In this document: piece after piece, positions 51,298 through 60,696 of the stretch | How positions within the stretch are numbered: the stretch's first letter is position 1 | How the letters are laid out: each line of letters opens with the position of its first letter | Source of the DNA: Kosakonia sp. BYX6 | Lineage (GTDB): Bacteria > Pseudomonadota > Gammaproteobacteria > Enterobacterales > Enterobacteriaceae | Assembly: GCF_038449125.1 (NCBI RefSeq) | Contig: NZ_CP151800.1 | Span: forward strand, 3,382,406 to 3,446,405 | Direction of reading: 5' to 3' | DNA length: 64,000 nucleotides | Notes under the pieces: model-generated | Databases searched by the model: none | What the model was told of the DNA's origin: nothing | Seen by the model: the letters and a program-made list of their open reading frames with translations, nothing else | Position numbers and translations under genes: made by a program

Positions 51298-52023
51298 ATG
51301 CGAAAACGTATCCGTAGGGAAAAATATCGTTGTGATAAACCCACTCATCGGGTTTTACCTTATCGGGGCACTACGCCTCCGCTCTTCGATTCGCTCGAGC
51401 AGCTAATGCAGCAGCTCAGTTTCGCACTGCCGGAATATATGATCAGCCAGACGTTAATCTCTACCGATCATTTTCTGAGTTATGCCTGGAGCTGCTGTCT
51501 GTTTTCTGGAAAACGCAACGCTGTATTTCCATCGCTGGAAATGGCGCATCATCAGTTGGGCGAACCCCATTTATCCCATTTAATTGTGGATATGGAGAGC
51601 CTGACCACGTCGCGGCTTCGCGCGCTTGAAACCTTACGCCAGCCCTGCCTGTGCAATCGCGGCCTGCAAATTTATTTATTAGCCGCGAAAAGTGACCCGG
51701 CGCAGATTAATTTTCTGCGCGCGGCAGGGCCGTTTCATGTTATTGCCCGCGATCTTTCCGTTATTCCGTTTCGTCAGGCGTTATTGATCCCGCCGGAACG
51801 CAGCATTCATGAGCCTTTATTCCCGTCAACGGAGTGGAAAATCCTCTCTTCGCTGGCGCAAGGGCTGACGATGAAACGTATCGCTCGCCAGCTTAATCTT
51901 CCTTATCATCGCGTTGTTTATCGTCTCAATACGCAGCTAAAACAGCTTGGCTTGCCTGATCGGCAAAGTCTCATTCATCTTTTGCATCGCCTCACGCTTG
52001 ACAGGAATCAGCAAATGGCATGA
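51298..52023 (+). CDS. FimY-like LuxR-type fimbrial regulator
   Basis: A 241-residue protein, the same length as Salmonella FimY. The C-terminal part has a LuxR-type helix-turn-helix (STEWKILSSLAQGLTMKRIA; RQLNLPYHRVVYRLNTQLKQ). The N-terminal part is unlike receivers and has no phospho-acceptor pattern. GAGGG lies five bases before ATG 51298; an upstream ATG at 51271 is an alternative. Position between argU and fimZ equals that of fimY in Salmonella, where FimY and FimZ together activate fimA. AGA/AGG codons near its start are seen (AGG, AGA), consistent with dependence on argU. Confidence 0.75.
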   Translation: MRKRIRREKYRCDKPTHRVLPYRGTTPPLFDSLEQLMQQLSFALPEYMISQTLISTDHFLSYAWSCCLFSGKRNAVFPSLEMAHHQLGEPHLSHLIVDMESLTTSRLRALETLRQPCLCNRGLQIYLLAAKSDPAQINFLRAAGPFHVIARDLSVIPFRQALLIPPERSIHEPLFPSTEWKILSSLAQGLTMKRIARQLNLPYHRVVYRLNTQLKQLGLPDRQSLIHLLHRLTLDRNQQMA

Positions 52024-52637
52024 ACAACATTGTTATTCTTCTGTTCTGTTTCTAAAAAAGCAGGATCAGCACCGCTTAGTTAAAGCTTCTTTCACAGAAA
52101 AGTAACAATTAAAACTAATCCTGGCCGCCGAAGGGGATGCTCCAAATCCCCCCGGCGCCGCCTGATAGCTCACTTTCGTCTCATCCCACTGTTACACAAT
52201 GCGTGTTACCTACATTTAACAGACTCAAAACAATTAGCCTGTTATTTTGTTTTGCTCGTCGAAAAAATGATAAGTCCCCAAAACGCCAAAAAATAATAAT
52301 AGATAGATTCGAATATCTTCGTTAGGCTTTTTCCTCGCAGAACTTCATATTGAGAAACATACCTTGCTAACTCATAAGACCTCTCCACGGAAACTTCCCA
52401 GGTATAATTGATCTAGCTCATTAACCGATACGTCATTTCTCTTACGTTAATACGAAACTGATATCCCCCACATTCGCAGTCTGCGAGTGGCAATAAATTA
52501 GCAAACAAGGATGCTAGCCGTTTTTCCATGGAACTATTCTGCGTCACAGTAAACGTAAATTTAAATTAATCGTTTCAACGTCTGTGGCACACCTGCGTAG
52601 ACGAGGCATAAAAAAAACAATCAGAGGCATAAAAAAA
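52024..52637. other. 614-bp AT-rich region upstream of fimZ
   Basis: No convincing gene is seen. The region is AT-rich with multiple TATA-like elements and probably holds the fimZ promoter and binding sites for H-NS-like proteins. The fimZ ribosome binding site is weak (AGAGG ten bases upstream). Confidence 0.5.
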
Positions 52638-53270
52638 ATGAAACCAGCTTCCGTTATTATTATGGACGAACATCCTATCGTCAGAATGTCGATAGAAGTT
52701 CTGCTCGAGAAAAATGAAAATGTAAATGTGGTTTTGAAAACCGATGACAGCCGCTGCGCGTTAGATTTGATCCGGGCGCAAGCCGTTGAACTGGTTATTT
52801 TGGATATTGAGCTACCTAAAACGGATGGCTTCACATTATTGCGTAAAATCAAAGCGATACGTGAAGAAGTTAATGTCCTTTTCTTGTCATCAAAATCGGA
52901 ATCTTTTTATGCAGCAAGAGCTATCCGCGCCGGTGCTAACGGCTTCGTCAGTAAACGAAAAGATCTAAATGATATTTATAACGCGGTAAAGATGATTCTT
53001 GCCGGTTACTCTTTCTTTCCCTCTGAAACACTCAACTACATAAATCACCCAGGTAAACGCAAAGGAGAAACCCGTGATATGCCATTATCAAACCGGGAAG
53101 TGACGGTATTACGTTATCTGGCTAATGGTTTTTCCAACAAAGAGATTGCGGAACAACTCATTCTCAGCAACAAAACAATCAGCGCTCATAAGTCGAATAT
53201 TTTTTCAAAATTAGGCGTCCATACCATCGTTGAGTTGATCGATTACGCCAAAGCCCATGAACTGCTATAA
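52638..53270 (+). CDS. fimZ: FimZ response regulator of fimbriae
   Basis: A 210-residue NarL/FixJ-type response regulator that follows E. coli and Salmonella FimZ nearly residue by residue: MKPASVIIMDEHPIVRMSIE, phospho-acceptor Asp in VILDIELPKTDGF, VLFLSSKSESFYAARAIRAG and the helix-turn-helix LSNREVTVLRYLANGFSNKE, LSNKTISAHKSNIFSKLGV. It activates the fimbrial operon and can repress motility in Salmonella. It is divergent in direction from, and adjacent to the 3' end of, the fimbrial genes. Confidence 0.95.
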   Translation: MKPASVIIMDEHPIVRMSIEVLLEKNENVNVVLKTDDSRCALDLIRAQAVELVILDIELPKTDGFTLLRKIKAIREEVNVLFLSSKSESFYAARAIRAGANGFVSKRKDLNDIYNAVKMILAGYSFFPSETLNYINHPGKRKGETRDMPLSNREVTVLRYLANGFSNKEIAEQLILSNKTISAHKSNIFSKLGVHTIVELIDYAKAHELL

Positions 53271-53330
53271 AAAATAGCCCTGGAGAACGTTTTCGGGATA
53301 TTTTTTATGGCCGAGTAATTACTTAATCAA

Positions 53331-53849
53331 CTAATAATAATTAAGGGTAAATGTTGCATCGGATTTAGCGATCCCCGGTGTCGGATTATCAACCAGCGCA
53401 ATGTAGTTAGCGTAAAAGTGCAATACCGTATTTCCGTTTTTGTCCACCGGGATAGCCTGGCTGGCGGCTTCCAGCGCTAAGGACACTCGGTTGCCATCGC
53501 GCAATTCAATCGCCACTTTTTGCGCCATCACACTATCACTGAGCGCCAGCAACCCCGTACTGCTGGCCTTCTTCCCCGAAAAAGTTATTGAGGCGCTGCC
53601 CGGCGGGCACCCTTTCAACCGCAGGCTAAACGGCACGGGCGGCGTGGTGCTCCCTGCCGTTTTCAGCTGTTTTGTCGGCCAGTGCCCTAAATCCACCGTC
53701 TTATTACTGTCACTGCTCACGACAGAACAAGCGATATTCACCACCGTAGCGCGCAACTCAATGTTGATGTCAGCCCACGCCGGGCTGAAGTACCCTGCAA
53801 GCAGCATGAGATAACGTAATGTGCTCAACTCAGCGCGCGTCTCAGTCAT
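53331..53849 (-). CDS. Minor fimbrial subunit, FimF/SfmF-like
   Basis: A 172-residue fimbrin with a signal peptide ending PAWA|DINIELRATVVN. The paired cysteines (C in NIACSVV and in KGCPPGS) make the Ig-like fold, and the penultimate Tyr in NYY is the donor-strand recognition end. Its ATG overlaps the end of fimH by eight bases. It is the last gene of the operon and likely forms the tip fibrillum or adaptor with FimH. Confidence 0.87.
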   Translation of the reverse strand: MTETRAELSTLRYLMLLAGYFSPAWADINIELRATVVNIACSVVSSDSNKTVDLGHWPTKQLKTAGSTTPPVPFSLRLKGCPPGSASITFSGKKASSTGLLALSDSVMAQKVAIELRDGNRVSLALEAASQAIPVDKNGNTVLHFYANYIALVDNPTPGIAKSDATFTLNYY

Positions 53850-54849
53850 ATTCCACCCGTAAATATCCCCGCGCGTGGAACGGCCCGGCGGCGGGTTTGT
53901 TGCCGGTGACGCTCACCGGCCATGCGCGGATCCCCACGGTTGCTCTGGCAGTACGGTCAAGCAGAAACACCACTTTGCTGTGGAGATTGTTAGGCGTAAA
54001 AGGCTGCCCTTGGCTGTTGGCGACCATAAAACCCAGGTCCGGGTTATCGGACACCATGGTTTGCCCGGAGACATTTTCCGCTTCAAGCCGGAGGGTGATC
54101 GTTGCCTGCGCGGCAACATTGGTGCATTGAATGGTCAGGGTTTTCGTTTGCGGCGTAACGCCCTGCGGGCGATGTCCTGCGCCCGCCTCACTGAATAACG
54201 CCGCGTTAATGTCGCCGAAGTTGAACGCCACCAGTTGGCCCGCATTCACTTCGCAACGCTGTGGCACATCGATTACGCCGCTGTAGCTGATGGTATAGAC
54301 CGGCGTCGTCAGCGGATCCGTCAGACTGGTTGTGACATAGACGGTGAACAAGGTCTGGCGCGGCAATGTGACCCGGTTCATAAACTGCCGCGTAACCCTG
54401 AGCTTCAAGATCAAATGCGAATCCCTCAGCTCAAAGGGTTGCTGCTTTGACACATTGGGATGCTCCCCCATGCGCACATAGTGAGCTGGCGGGTAGAACT
54501 CCCCGGCGTAGCTGTCGCTCAGGCTCATCGCGGCTTGTAGATGCTCATTGATCTGCAAAAATTTATAGCCGTGAGCAATAAACGCCACGGGCAAGTGGCT
54601 GACATAGCTCCGGTAGGTATAGTTTGCCCTGGGTCCAGCCGGACAAATAACCTGCACACCGATCCAGCCTGAATTCTCCGAACGAATGATGAGCTTATTT
54701 AACTTGTTATTGCTGCCGTTAATCGTGTTCGACAGATCGTAGCTGATATCCGTTGGCGAACCGGTCACATTGGTACACACCACGGCCTGCGCAGGCATCG
54801 CGATCAGTAGCAATAGCGCGCCGCAAAGACCTGTAAAGTGTCGCCTCAT
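53842..54849 (-). CDS. Fimbrial tip adhesin, FimH/SfmH-like
   Basis: A 335-residue two-domain adhesin. After a signal peptide (ending PAQA|VVCTN) there is a lectin-like domain to about residue 180 and a pilin domain from CEVNAGQLVAFNFGDI onwards, ending RVEYD. The N-terminal Val-Val-Cys differs from the FACKTANG of mannose-binding FimH, and typical mannose-pocket residues are not obvious, so sugar specificity may differ. It is exported with FimC and assembled through the usher. Confidence 0.87.
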   Translation of the reverse strand: MRRHFTGLCGALLLLIAMPAQAVVCTNVTGSPTDISYDLSNTINGSNNKLNKLIIRSENSGWIGVQVICPAGPRANYTYRSYVSHLPVAFIAHGYKFLQINEHLQAAMSLSDSYAGEFYPPAHYVRMGEHPNVSKQQPFELRDSHLILKLRVTRQFMNRVTLPRQTLFTVYVTTSLTDPLTTPVYTISYSGVIDVPQRCEVNAGQLVAFNFGDINAALFSEAGAGHRPQGVTPQTKTLTIQCTNVAAQATITLRLEAENVSGQTMVSDNPDLGFMVANSQGQPFTPNNLHSKVVFLLDRTARATVGIRAWPVSVTGNKPAAGPFHARGYLRVEYD

Positions 54850-54852
54850 CGG

Positions 54853-57426
54853 TTACCCCTTGCGCTCACAGCGCGCGCTCGCCATGGTTACTGCCTGGCG
54901 CAGGCTGGAGGCCGGTAACGAGTACGGGGCCACGCAGCGAGAAGGTTCTTCTTCCCCCCATTGCACCAGTAATTTGCCGCGCAATGGCAAGCCGCTTAGA
55001 TAGGTTTGACCGTCTTCGCCCACCATGCTGGTGACACCGCTTGTGATTTCGCGCACCAATGAACCAAACGGCACCGGTCGGTTGCCGCGCATCACCGTGA
55101 GCAACGCCCGCACGCCAATGTGGGTATCGAAGTTGGCCCGCACCAGCGCGCCTTGTGTCGGTACCACGTTGCTGACGCTGCTTTCCACATCGGTGTTGTG
55201 GTTCATGGTTTTTGTATCAAGCGCGATACGGTTATAGCGGTACACCGTGGCGTAGGGCATCACGGCATAGCCTCGCCAGTCGGTGACTATGCCGGTCTGG
55301 TTTTCGACCCGCACACCGCGCGCGCCCGGCGCTTTGATCAGCACATTGGTATCGCCAAGCGGTTGGCTGAAGGTAACGCCATCGGCATGGGCGACGACGC
55401 CGCCGCCGAGCTGCCAGTTGTACTCATGCTGGGTTTTGTCGTAGTTATACCCCATGCTCAGCGCGCCCCAGGCCGCCTGCAAGTGCGTGCTGGCGCTACC
55501 GCTGTAACCATTGGTGCTGCTGCTTCCCTGGTTGACGTTGTAACTCAGGTTGCGGCCTTCGAGCAGCGTACCGCCAATGCCGCTCTGCCAGCTGTTTTGC
55601 CCGTTGCTGTTGCGGTTGGCATTGAAGCGGACATACACGCTGTTATGGCTGGGGTTGAATGCACTCAACGGGACTGACACATTGAGCGCAGCGATTTGTT
55701 CAGCACCGCTGAAGCCTGGCGACTGGCTCCAGGACCAGGAAAGCGAGTAGCTGATACCGTGCCAGGCGTCGGCGTACCCCACCTGGAACCAAAGATTCGC
55801 GTTGTTGTGATTCCAGTATGTTTGCTGGCTACCGGAGATATACAGCGAGCCGTAATCGGCGAAGTTATGCGTAAGATTTACCTGTAAGCGTCGTTTCTTG
55901 TTGTTGCTGAGATTGTGATAGTCGCGGATCACCTGCTCGCCGTTACTGTTCTCGTCATATTCATACCCTTCCATGTTGCGGTAAGCGACATCACTCAGCG
56001 TATAAAATCCCTGCGTGGAGTAATGCCAGGCCAACAGTTGAATGTGCGTATCGTATTGACTGAGTGATTTGGCATACATAAAACGCAGCGCCTCGCCCTG
56101 GTGCGTGCTGTCGTCCGTCAATTGGCTGCGCGCATGGGTCACATCAAACGACAGTGCGCCCAACTCGCCGAGATTTTTGCCCACGCCTGCGGCAAACGCC
56201 TTATAGCGCCCGGCAATTTGTGTCCCGCCATAGACGGTGTAACCGCGCGGCAACCCGCCAATAATCGTGCCCTGCGCGAAGAAGGGAGAGTCTTGTTGAT
56301 CGTTGCCACTGCGGTAATCCCCCGCCATCAGGTCATATTTGATGCGCCCTTCGCGCTGCAACAGCGGCACGGTGGCATACGGCACCGTGTACTCTTGTAC
56401 GCTTCCGTCTTTCTCTTCCACGGTGACGTCAAGATCGCCACTGGATGAGCTCTGATTCAGATCGGTAACGGCAAACGGCCCGGCGGAAACATAGCTCTGA
56501 TAAATGACAAAACCGTTCTGGCGGATCGTAAGCTGGGCTGGCGTGCGGGCAATCCCGCGCACCGTTGGTGCATAGCCTTGCAGGCTGTCGGGGTACATCA
56601 TGTCAGCGGAAAAGAGACGCAGACCGCGAAACCCGAGGCTGTCGAACAGCTCATTGCTGGTATTACTGTCGCCCGCCACCAGCTCGCTTTTCAGCGGTAC
56701 AATCGCGCGCTGTAGCCAACTGGCAATGTTTTTCCAGCGATGCGCGTGATTACCGTCGCCGTTAGATGAATTCCATGCGCTGTCGTTTCGCAACCGCCAT
56801 GGGCCGTAATTCAGCCCGTTTTGCAGGTTCAAAAAATAGCTGTCATTAGCGCTGCTGCGGCTGCCGGTAAAGGTGTAATTCAGCAGCGCGGCGGGAATGC
56901 CGTCATCCCACTCTTCCGGCGGAATATCCCCCCGCGCGCGGTTGTGCATCGCGGCCTGCGGCAAGTTGATATCCAGACGCATTGCTGAGAAATAAAACGT
57001 GATCTCGGCGCCGGGGATCGCCTCGCGCAGATCAATACAGTCGCCCTGCACTGACGTGGCGAGCGCCGGGAAAGCCTGCACATTCACGCCAAGCCGCTTG
57101 ACCTCGCTCAGGCTAAAACAGGGGCTTAACCCGCCTGATGCTCCCTGCGCCGCAGCGTGCTCGCTGGTGTCAAAACGCTGATCCTGGGTGGCGATAAATT
57201 CGTTATTTCGCCAGATATCCACGCGATAAACGCCAGGCGACTGATGACCTTTTTCGAAGCGTGACAAGTCCGCGACGCCTGCGGTATCGGCGGACAAAAA
57301 TGCCGGATTGAAGTAGCGTTCAGCACCGCTCACCACTGGGTAAAAAGCCGCCAAAACTGAGAACGCGAGCCGACCGGGAGAGAAAAATTGGGGGGGAAGA
57401 ATCATGGCTTTTTTCGCCCACATCAT
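54853..57426 (-). CDS. Fimbrial outer-membrane usher, FimD/SfmD-like
   Basis: An 857-residue usher. The N-terminal chaperone-binding domain starts [20 protein letters not shown], with the plug and barrel in the middle ([39 protein letters not shown]) and two C-terminal domains ([39 protein letters not shown]). Length and motifs are normal. The ATG overlaps the chaperone stop by four bases (ATGA). It forms the pore through which subunits are assembled. Confidence 0.94.
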   Translation of the reverse strand: MMWAKKAMILPPQFFSPGRLAFSVLAAFYPVVSGAERYFNPAFLSADTAGVADLSRFEKGHQSPGVYRVDIWRNNEFIATQDQRFDTSEHAAAQGASGGLSPCFSLSEVKRLGVNVQAFPALATSVQGDCIDLREAIPGAEITFYFSAMRLDINLPQAAMHNRARGDIPPEEWDDGIPAALLNYTFTGSRSSANDSYFLNLQNGLNYGPWRLRNDSAWNSSNGDGNHAHRWKNIASWLQRAIVPLKSELVAGDSNTSNELFDSLGFRGLRLFSADMMYPDSLQGYAPTVRGIARTPAQLTIRQNGFVIYQSYVSAGPFAVTDLNQSSSSGDLDVTVEEKDGSVQEYTVPYATVPLLQREGRIKYDLMAGDYRSGNDQQDSPFFAQGTIIGGLPRGYTVYGGTQIAGRYKAFAAGVGKNLGELGALSFDVTHARSQLTDDSTHQGEALRFMYAKSLSQYDTHIQLLAWHYSTQGFYTLSDVAYRNMEGYEYDENSNGEQVIRDYHNLSNNKKRRLQVNLTHNFADYGSLYISGSQQTYWNHNNANLWFQVGYADAWHGISYSLSWSWSQSPGFSGAEQIAALNVSVPLSAFNPSHNSVYVRFNANRNSNGQNSWQSGIGGTLLEGRNLSYNVNQGSSSTNGYSGSASTHLQAAWGALSMGYNYDKTQHEYNWQLGGGVVAHADGVTFSQPLGDTNVLIKAPGARGVRVENQTGIVTDWRGYAVMPYATVYRYNRIALDTKTMNHNTDVESSVSNVVPTQGALVRANFDTHIGVRALLTVMRGNRPVPFGSLVREITSGVTSMVGEDGQTYLSGLPLRGKLLVQWGEEEPSRCVAPYSLPASSLRQAVTMASARCERKG

Positions 57427-58118
57427 TGGGGCAAGCTGGCGGTTTTCATTGCCGTCAACGCACCGTGATCATTGACCGTCTGAAAAGTCACGCCGCCTCG
57501 CGCATTCGCCGGGAGCATTATCTGGGTACTGTTTTTCGGTGCCACCATGATGTTGTCTATTTTTTGGTGGTTGATGTGCACATTCACCAACGAGATGTAA
57601 TAAGCAGAGGGATTGGTGATTTTCAGGTGGTTAGCCACGCGGGAAAATTGCAGTTGTTCCGGCGCATCCTTCGATGTACCGGGCAAACCTTGCGGGCGCA
57701 CAAACAGCTTGATGCGCGAGAGGATGGCGAGGTTAAGGACATTTTTCCCCGCGCCTTGCTCTTTTTCTATCGACGGGATCGCTTTCACGTTCATCCAGAA
57801 CAGGGATTCGCGATCGGTAGGCAGCGCTTTTCCGGCATAAATAATACGCAATGTGTTTTCACTTTTCGGTTCACTGACAAATAAGGGTGGCGTCACTACA
57901 AAGGTTTTTTCTTTTTCCCCACGTTCATTTTCAATCCATGAATTAATCAAAAAACGTGCGCGGCTATCGCTGTTATTGATAGCGAGCGAGGTTTGTTTAG
58001 CCTGTGCCGGATAAATAACCCGGGTGGCCCCTAAGGCAATTCCACCGTCGGCTTTTACAGGCAGTGCAATAATCATTAAAAAGCCAATACTCCAGCCCAA
58101 TTTAATAAACGAATTCAT
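57423..58118 (-). CDS. Periplasmic fimbrial chaperone, FimC/SfmC-like
   Basis: A 231-residue chaperone with a signal peptide ([23 protein letters not shown]). The family markers are [20 protein letters not shown] with the Arg anchoring subunits, the F1-G1 region ([15 protein letters not shown]) and the Pro-rich loop. ATG 58118 is preferred because it begins the signal peptide, although its ribosome binding site is weak. It supplies donor-strand complementation for the subunits. Confidence 0.93.
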   Translation of the reverse strand: MNSFIKLGWSIGFLMIIALPVKADGGIALGATRVIYPAQAKQTSLAINNSDSRARFLINSWIENERGEKEKTFVVTPPLFVSEPKSENTLRIIYAGKALPTDRESLFWMNVKAIPSIEKEQGAGKNVLNLAILSRIKLFVRPQGLPGTSKDAPEQLQFSRVANHLKITNPSAYYISLVNVHINHQKIDNIMVAPKNSTQIMLPANARGGVTFQTVNDHGALTAMKTASLPQ

Positions 58119-58228
58119 GGTGAAAATGACTCTTTTATTCAAGGTGATAACCAGAAAAATAAAGCAGGGATAAGCAGACATCAGGAAATAAGCGCTCCGT
58201 AACCCGCGTTACCCCTGCCTTTCAATGT

Positions 58229-58783
58229 TCACTCATATTTCATAATAAACGTGGCGTCAGCGTTCGCCTGGCCTGCCGTTGCCGTTGCCGCCGTCGCTTT
58301 GTAGCGCGCCGAGAAGCGTAGCGTATTGGTACCACCAACCAGCGGCTGCGTATTCGAGAAGGTCGCGCCGTCAGGCTTCAGCGGCTTTGAGGTGGCATCA
58401 AGGATTTCAATACCCACGCCGGTGGCGGAAGCGCCGTTGTTGACCGAAGAGAGGGATAGCAACGAGGAATCTCGCGCGTCTGCCCGGCCGGAAAACGCAA
58501 CGGACGCCGTCGAAGCAATGCTTTGATCGCACTCGTTCACTATCAGGCTGAACGGCACTGACGGCGTGGTATCGCCGATTTTGGTAAAGGTCGAAGTGCG
58601 ATAGAAGCCAAGCTGCACGGTCTGGGTTCCGGATCGCGTGCTGAGCGCGCAAGCACCATGCACCAGTTCACCTTCGAAATGAACATTACCGCCGCTGATA
58701 TGCACCGGTTCGGCGGCCTGTATTGCCCCCGAAGTCAGGATAAAACTTGCGGCAATAGAAAGGGTCGTTAATTTATTGTTCAT
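58229..58783 (-). CDS. Major type 1 fimbrial subunit, FimA/SfmA-like
   Basis: A 184-residue pilin with a signal peptide ending [24 protein letters not shown]. The two cysteines (HGACAL and NECDQS) and the ending [10 protein letters not shown] are typical. GAGGAATACTC precedes ATG 58783. It is the first gene of the operon and will polymerise as the fimbrial rod. FimI, present next to fimA in Salmonella, is missing here; the chaperone follows after 110 bases. Confidence 0.92.
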   Translation of the reverse strand: MNNKLTTLSIAASFILTSGAIQAAEPVHISGGNVHFEGELVHGACALSTRSGTQTVQLGFYRTSTFTKIGDTTPSVPFSLIVNECDQSIASTASVAFSGRADARDSSLLSLSSVNNGASATGVGIEILDATSKPLKPDGATFSNTQPLVGGTNTLRFSARYKATAATATAGQANADATFIMKYE

Positions 58784-59312
58784 GAGTATTCCTCGTAATA
58801 TGCGCATTCGGTTTCGACATTCCGCCAAAATCCGGTAATGACAGATGGCACGGAATGCCGGAGAAACTTATCTTCTTCCCGAAAATATTCTGTAAAAGAG
58901 CGTCCTTTCGCCCTATTTACCCATTCAGTGGAAATACGAAATCATTGTTCTCTTCAGGCATAACGATGTACTGCCCAAATAAAATAGCTGTATGGTGAAT
59001 ATTTAAATATCCGTGAATACTGCAATTTCCCTAAGCGGTTTCTTAATGGGACATAAGAAATAGCCTTGTGTGATTTTATTTCTGTCCGGAAAAATATGCG
59101 CTCATCCCGCATGGGCGCGGGCCTCACCTCGCATTTCCTGGGGGTGATGAATTGTTGAGATTTTGTTAATTTTTATGCGCAGAATGATTTCCTGGTGGTT
59201 GCAATCCCCGCCGTGGGCGAAAACCGCAAACGGTAACTGACAGCACGGCGCGCTTCTGACAAAATAGCGCGCATCCCCCTTAGTCGATTTAACAGATGGA
59301 ATCCTCTCTCTG
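58784..59312. promoter_or_regulatory. Intergenic region between fimA-like and folD genes
   Basis: The 529-base region carries the fimbrial promoter (minus strand) and the folD promoter (plus strand). It is AT-rich. I saw no inverted repeats of the fimS type around a switch, so expression is probably not phase-variable by inversion and depends on FimZ/FimY. Confidence 0.55.
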
Positions 59313-60179
59313 ATGGCAGCAAAGATTATTGATGGTAAAACGATTGCGCAGCAGGTGCGCTCTGAGGTTGCTGAAAAAGTTCGCGCGCGTGTTGCGGCCG
59401 GATTTCGCGCTCCGGGCCTGGCGGTCGTTCTGGTTGGCAGCAACCCGGCATCGCAAATTTATGTCGGCAGCAAGCGCAAAGCCTGTGAGGAAGTGGGTTT
59501 CATCTCCCGCTCTTACGATCTCCCTGAAACCACCAGCGAAGCAGAACTGCTGGCGCTTATCGACAAACTGAACGCAGATACCGCCATCGACGGTATTCTG
59601 GTGCAGTTGCCGCTGCCTGCGGGCATCGACAACGTGAAAGTGCTGGAGCGTATTGCGCCGGATAAAGACGTTGATGGTTTCCACCCTTACAACGTTGGGC
59701 GTCTGTGCCAGCGCGCGCCGCGTCTGCGTCCTTGCACGCCGCGCGGCATTGTTACGCTACTGGAGCGTTACAACATTGATACTTTCGGCCTGAATGCCGT
59801 GGTGATTGGCGCATCCAATATCGTCGGTCGCCCAATGAGCATGGAACTGCTGCTGGCCGGTTGTACCACCACCGTGACCCACCGTTTCACCAAAAACCTG
59901 CGCCAACATGTGGAAAACGCCGATCTGCTGATCGTTGCAGTGGGTAAACCGGGCTTTATTCCCGGTGAGTGGATCAAAGAAGGCGCGATTGTGGTTGATG
60001 TCGGGATTAACCGGCTGGAAAACGGCAAAGTGGTTGGCGATGTAATTTATGAAGAAGCTGCCGCGCGCGCGGCGTATATTACGCCAGTGCCGGGAGGCGT
60101 TGGCCCAATGACGGTCGCCACCCTTATCCAGAACACGTTGCAAGCGTGTGAAGAATATCATGATGTAAAAGGCAATTAA
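59313..60179 (+). CDS. folD: Bifunctional methylenetetrahydrofolate dehydrogenase/cyclohydrolase
   Basis: A 288-residue FolD. Catalytic lysine lies in [13 protein letters not shown], and the signatures are [41 protein letters not shown] and the closing [16 protein letters not shown]. It makes 10-formyl-tetrahydrofolate for purine and fMet synthesis, a housekeeping gene. It marks the right boundary of the fimbrial locus, as in E. coli and Salmonella. ybcJ starts two bases after the stop. Confidence 0.98.
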   Translation: MAAKIIDGKTIAQQVRSEVAEKVRARVAAGFRAPGLAVVLVGSNPASQIYVGSKRKACEEVGFISRSYDLPETTSEAELLALIDKLNADTAIDGILVQLPLPAGIDNVKVLERIAPDKDVDGFHPYNVGRLCQRAPRLRPCTPRGIVTLLERYNIDTFGLNAVVIGASNIVGRPMSMELLLAGCTTTVTHRFTKNLRQHVENADLLIVAVGKPGFIPGEWIKEGAIVVDVGINRLENGKVVGDVIYEEAAARAAYITPVPGGVGPMTVATLIQNTLQACEEYHDVKGN

Positions 60180-60180
60180 G

Positions 60181-60393
60181 ATGGCAACATTTTCTCTTGG
60201 AAAACACCCGCACGTTGAGCTGTGCGATCTGCTGAAACTGGAAGGCTGGAGCGAAAGCGGCGCGCAGGCGAAAATCGCCATCGCCGAGGGTTACGTTAAG
60301 GTTGATGGCGTGGTCGAAACGCGCAAACGCTGCAAAATCGTCGCCGGGCAAACGGTGAGTTTTGACGGTCAAAGCTTGACGGTCACCGCATAA
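60181..60393 (+). CDS. ybcJ: S4-like RNA-binding protein YbcJ
   Basis: A 70-residue protein with the S4 fold: HPHVELCDLLKLEGWSESGA, then IAEGYVKVDGVVETRKRCKI. Basic residues on one face suggest RNA binding. It is co-transcribed with folD, two bases apart, as in E. coli. A REP pair follows. Confidence 0.95.
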   Translation: MATFSLGKHPHVELCDLLKLEGWSESGAQAKIAIAEGYVKVDGVVETRKRCKIVAGQTVSFDGQSLTVTA

Positions 60394-60403
60394 GTTTAGA
60401 TCC

Positions 60404-60472
60404 GTAGGCCGGGTAAGGCGAAGCCGCCACCCGGCAAAATGCCTGATGGCGGCTTCGCCTTACCAGGCCTAC
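60404..60472. repeat. BIME: two REP units after ybcJ
   Basis: GTAGGCCGGGTAAGGCGAAG starts the first unit (60404-60435), and GCCTGATGGCGGCTTCGCCT starts the second (60441-60472). They are in inverted orientation downstream of folD-ybcJ. Confidence 0.85.
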
Positions 60473-60622
60473 TCAGCCCTTCCCTTTTGCGCGACCCGGC
60501 GTTTTGCGCCTCTTCTCCCTGCATTCATCACGGTTTCTGACCGATCAACCTCAAAGAATCATTAATTCCTCTGGCCGAATGTAAAAATTCAGTTGCGGCG
60601 CTTTAAGACTTATCTCACGATA

Positions 60623-60651
60623 AGTAGAACGTTCTACTAAAACGTTCTACT
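60623..60651 (+). promoter_or_regulatory. Tandem LacI-type operators before the PTS gene
   Basis: AGTAGAACGTTCTACT (60623-60638) is a perfect 16-bp palindrome. ACTAAAACGTTCTACT (60636-60651) is a near copy whose centre is 13 bases further on. A TATAAC follows. The centre AACGTT with flanking symmetry is typical of LacI/MalI-family operators, so the repressor encoded after the PTS gene is the likely binder. Confidence 0.8.
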
Positions 60652-60696
60652 TACTATAACAGCGCGATAAAGAGCGCAACTTCGGGGGAAATCAGC

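Noticed and set aside
58784-59312. Invertible fimS-type promoter switch before fimA
   Set aside because: No pair of inverted repeats and no recombinase gene was found; fimY/fimZ-type control is present instead.
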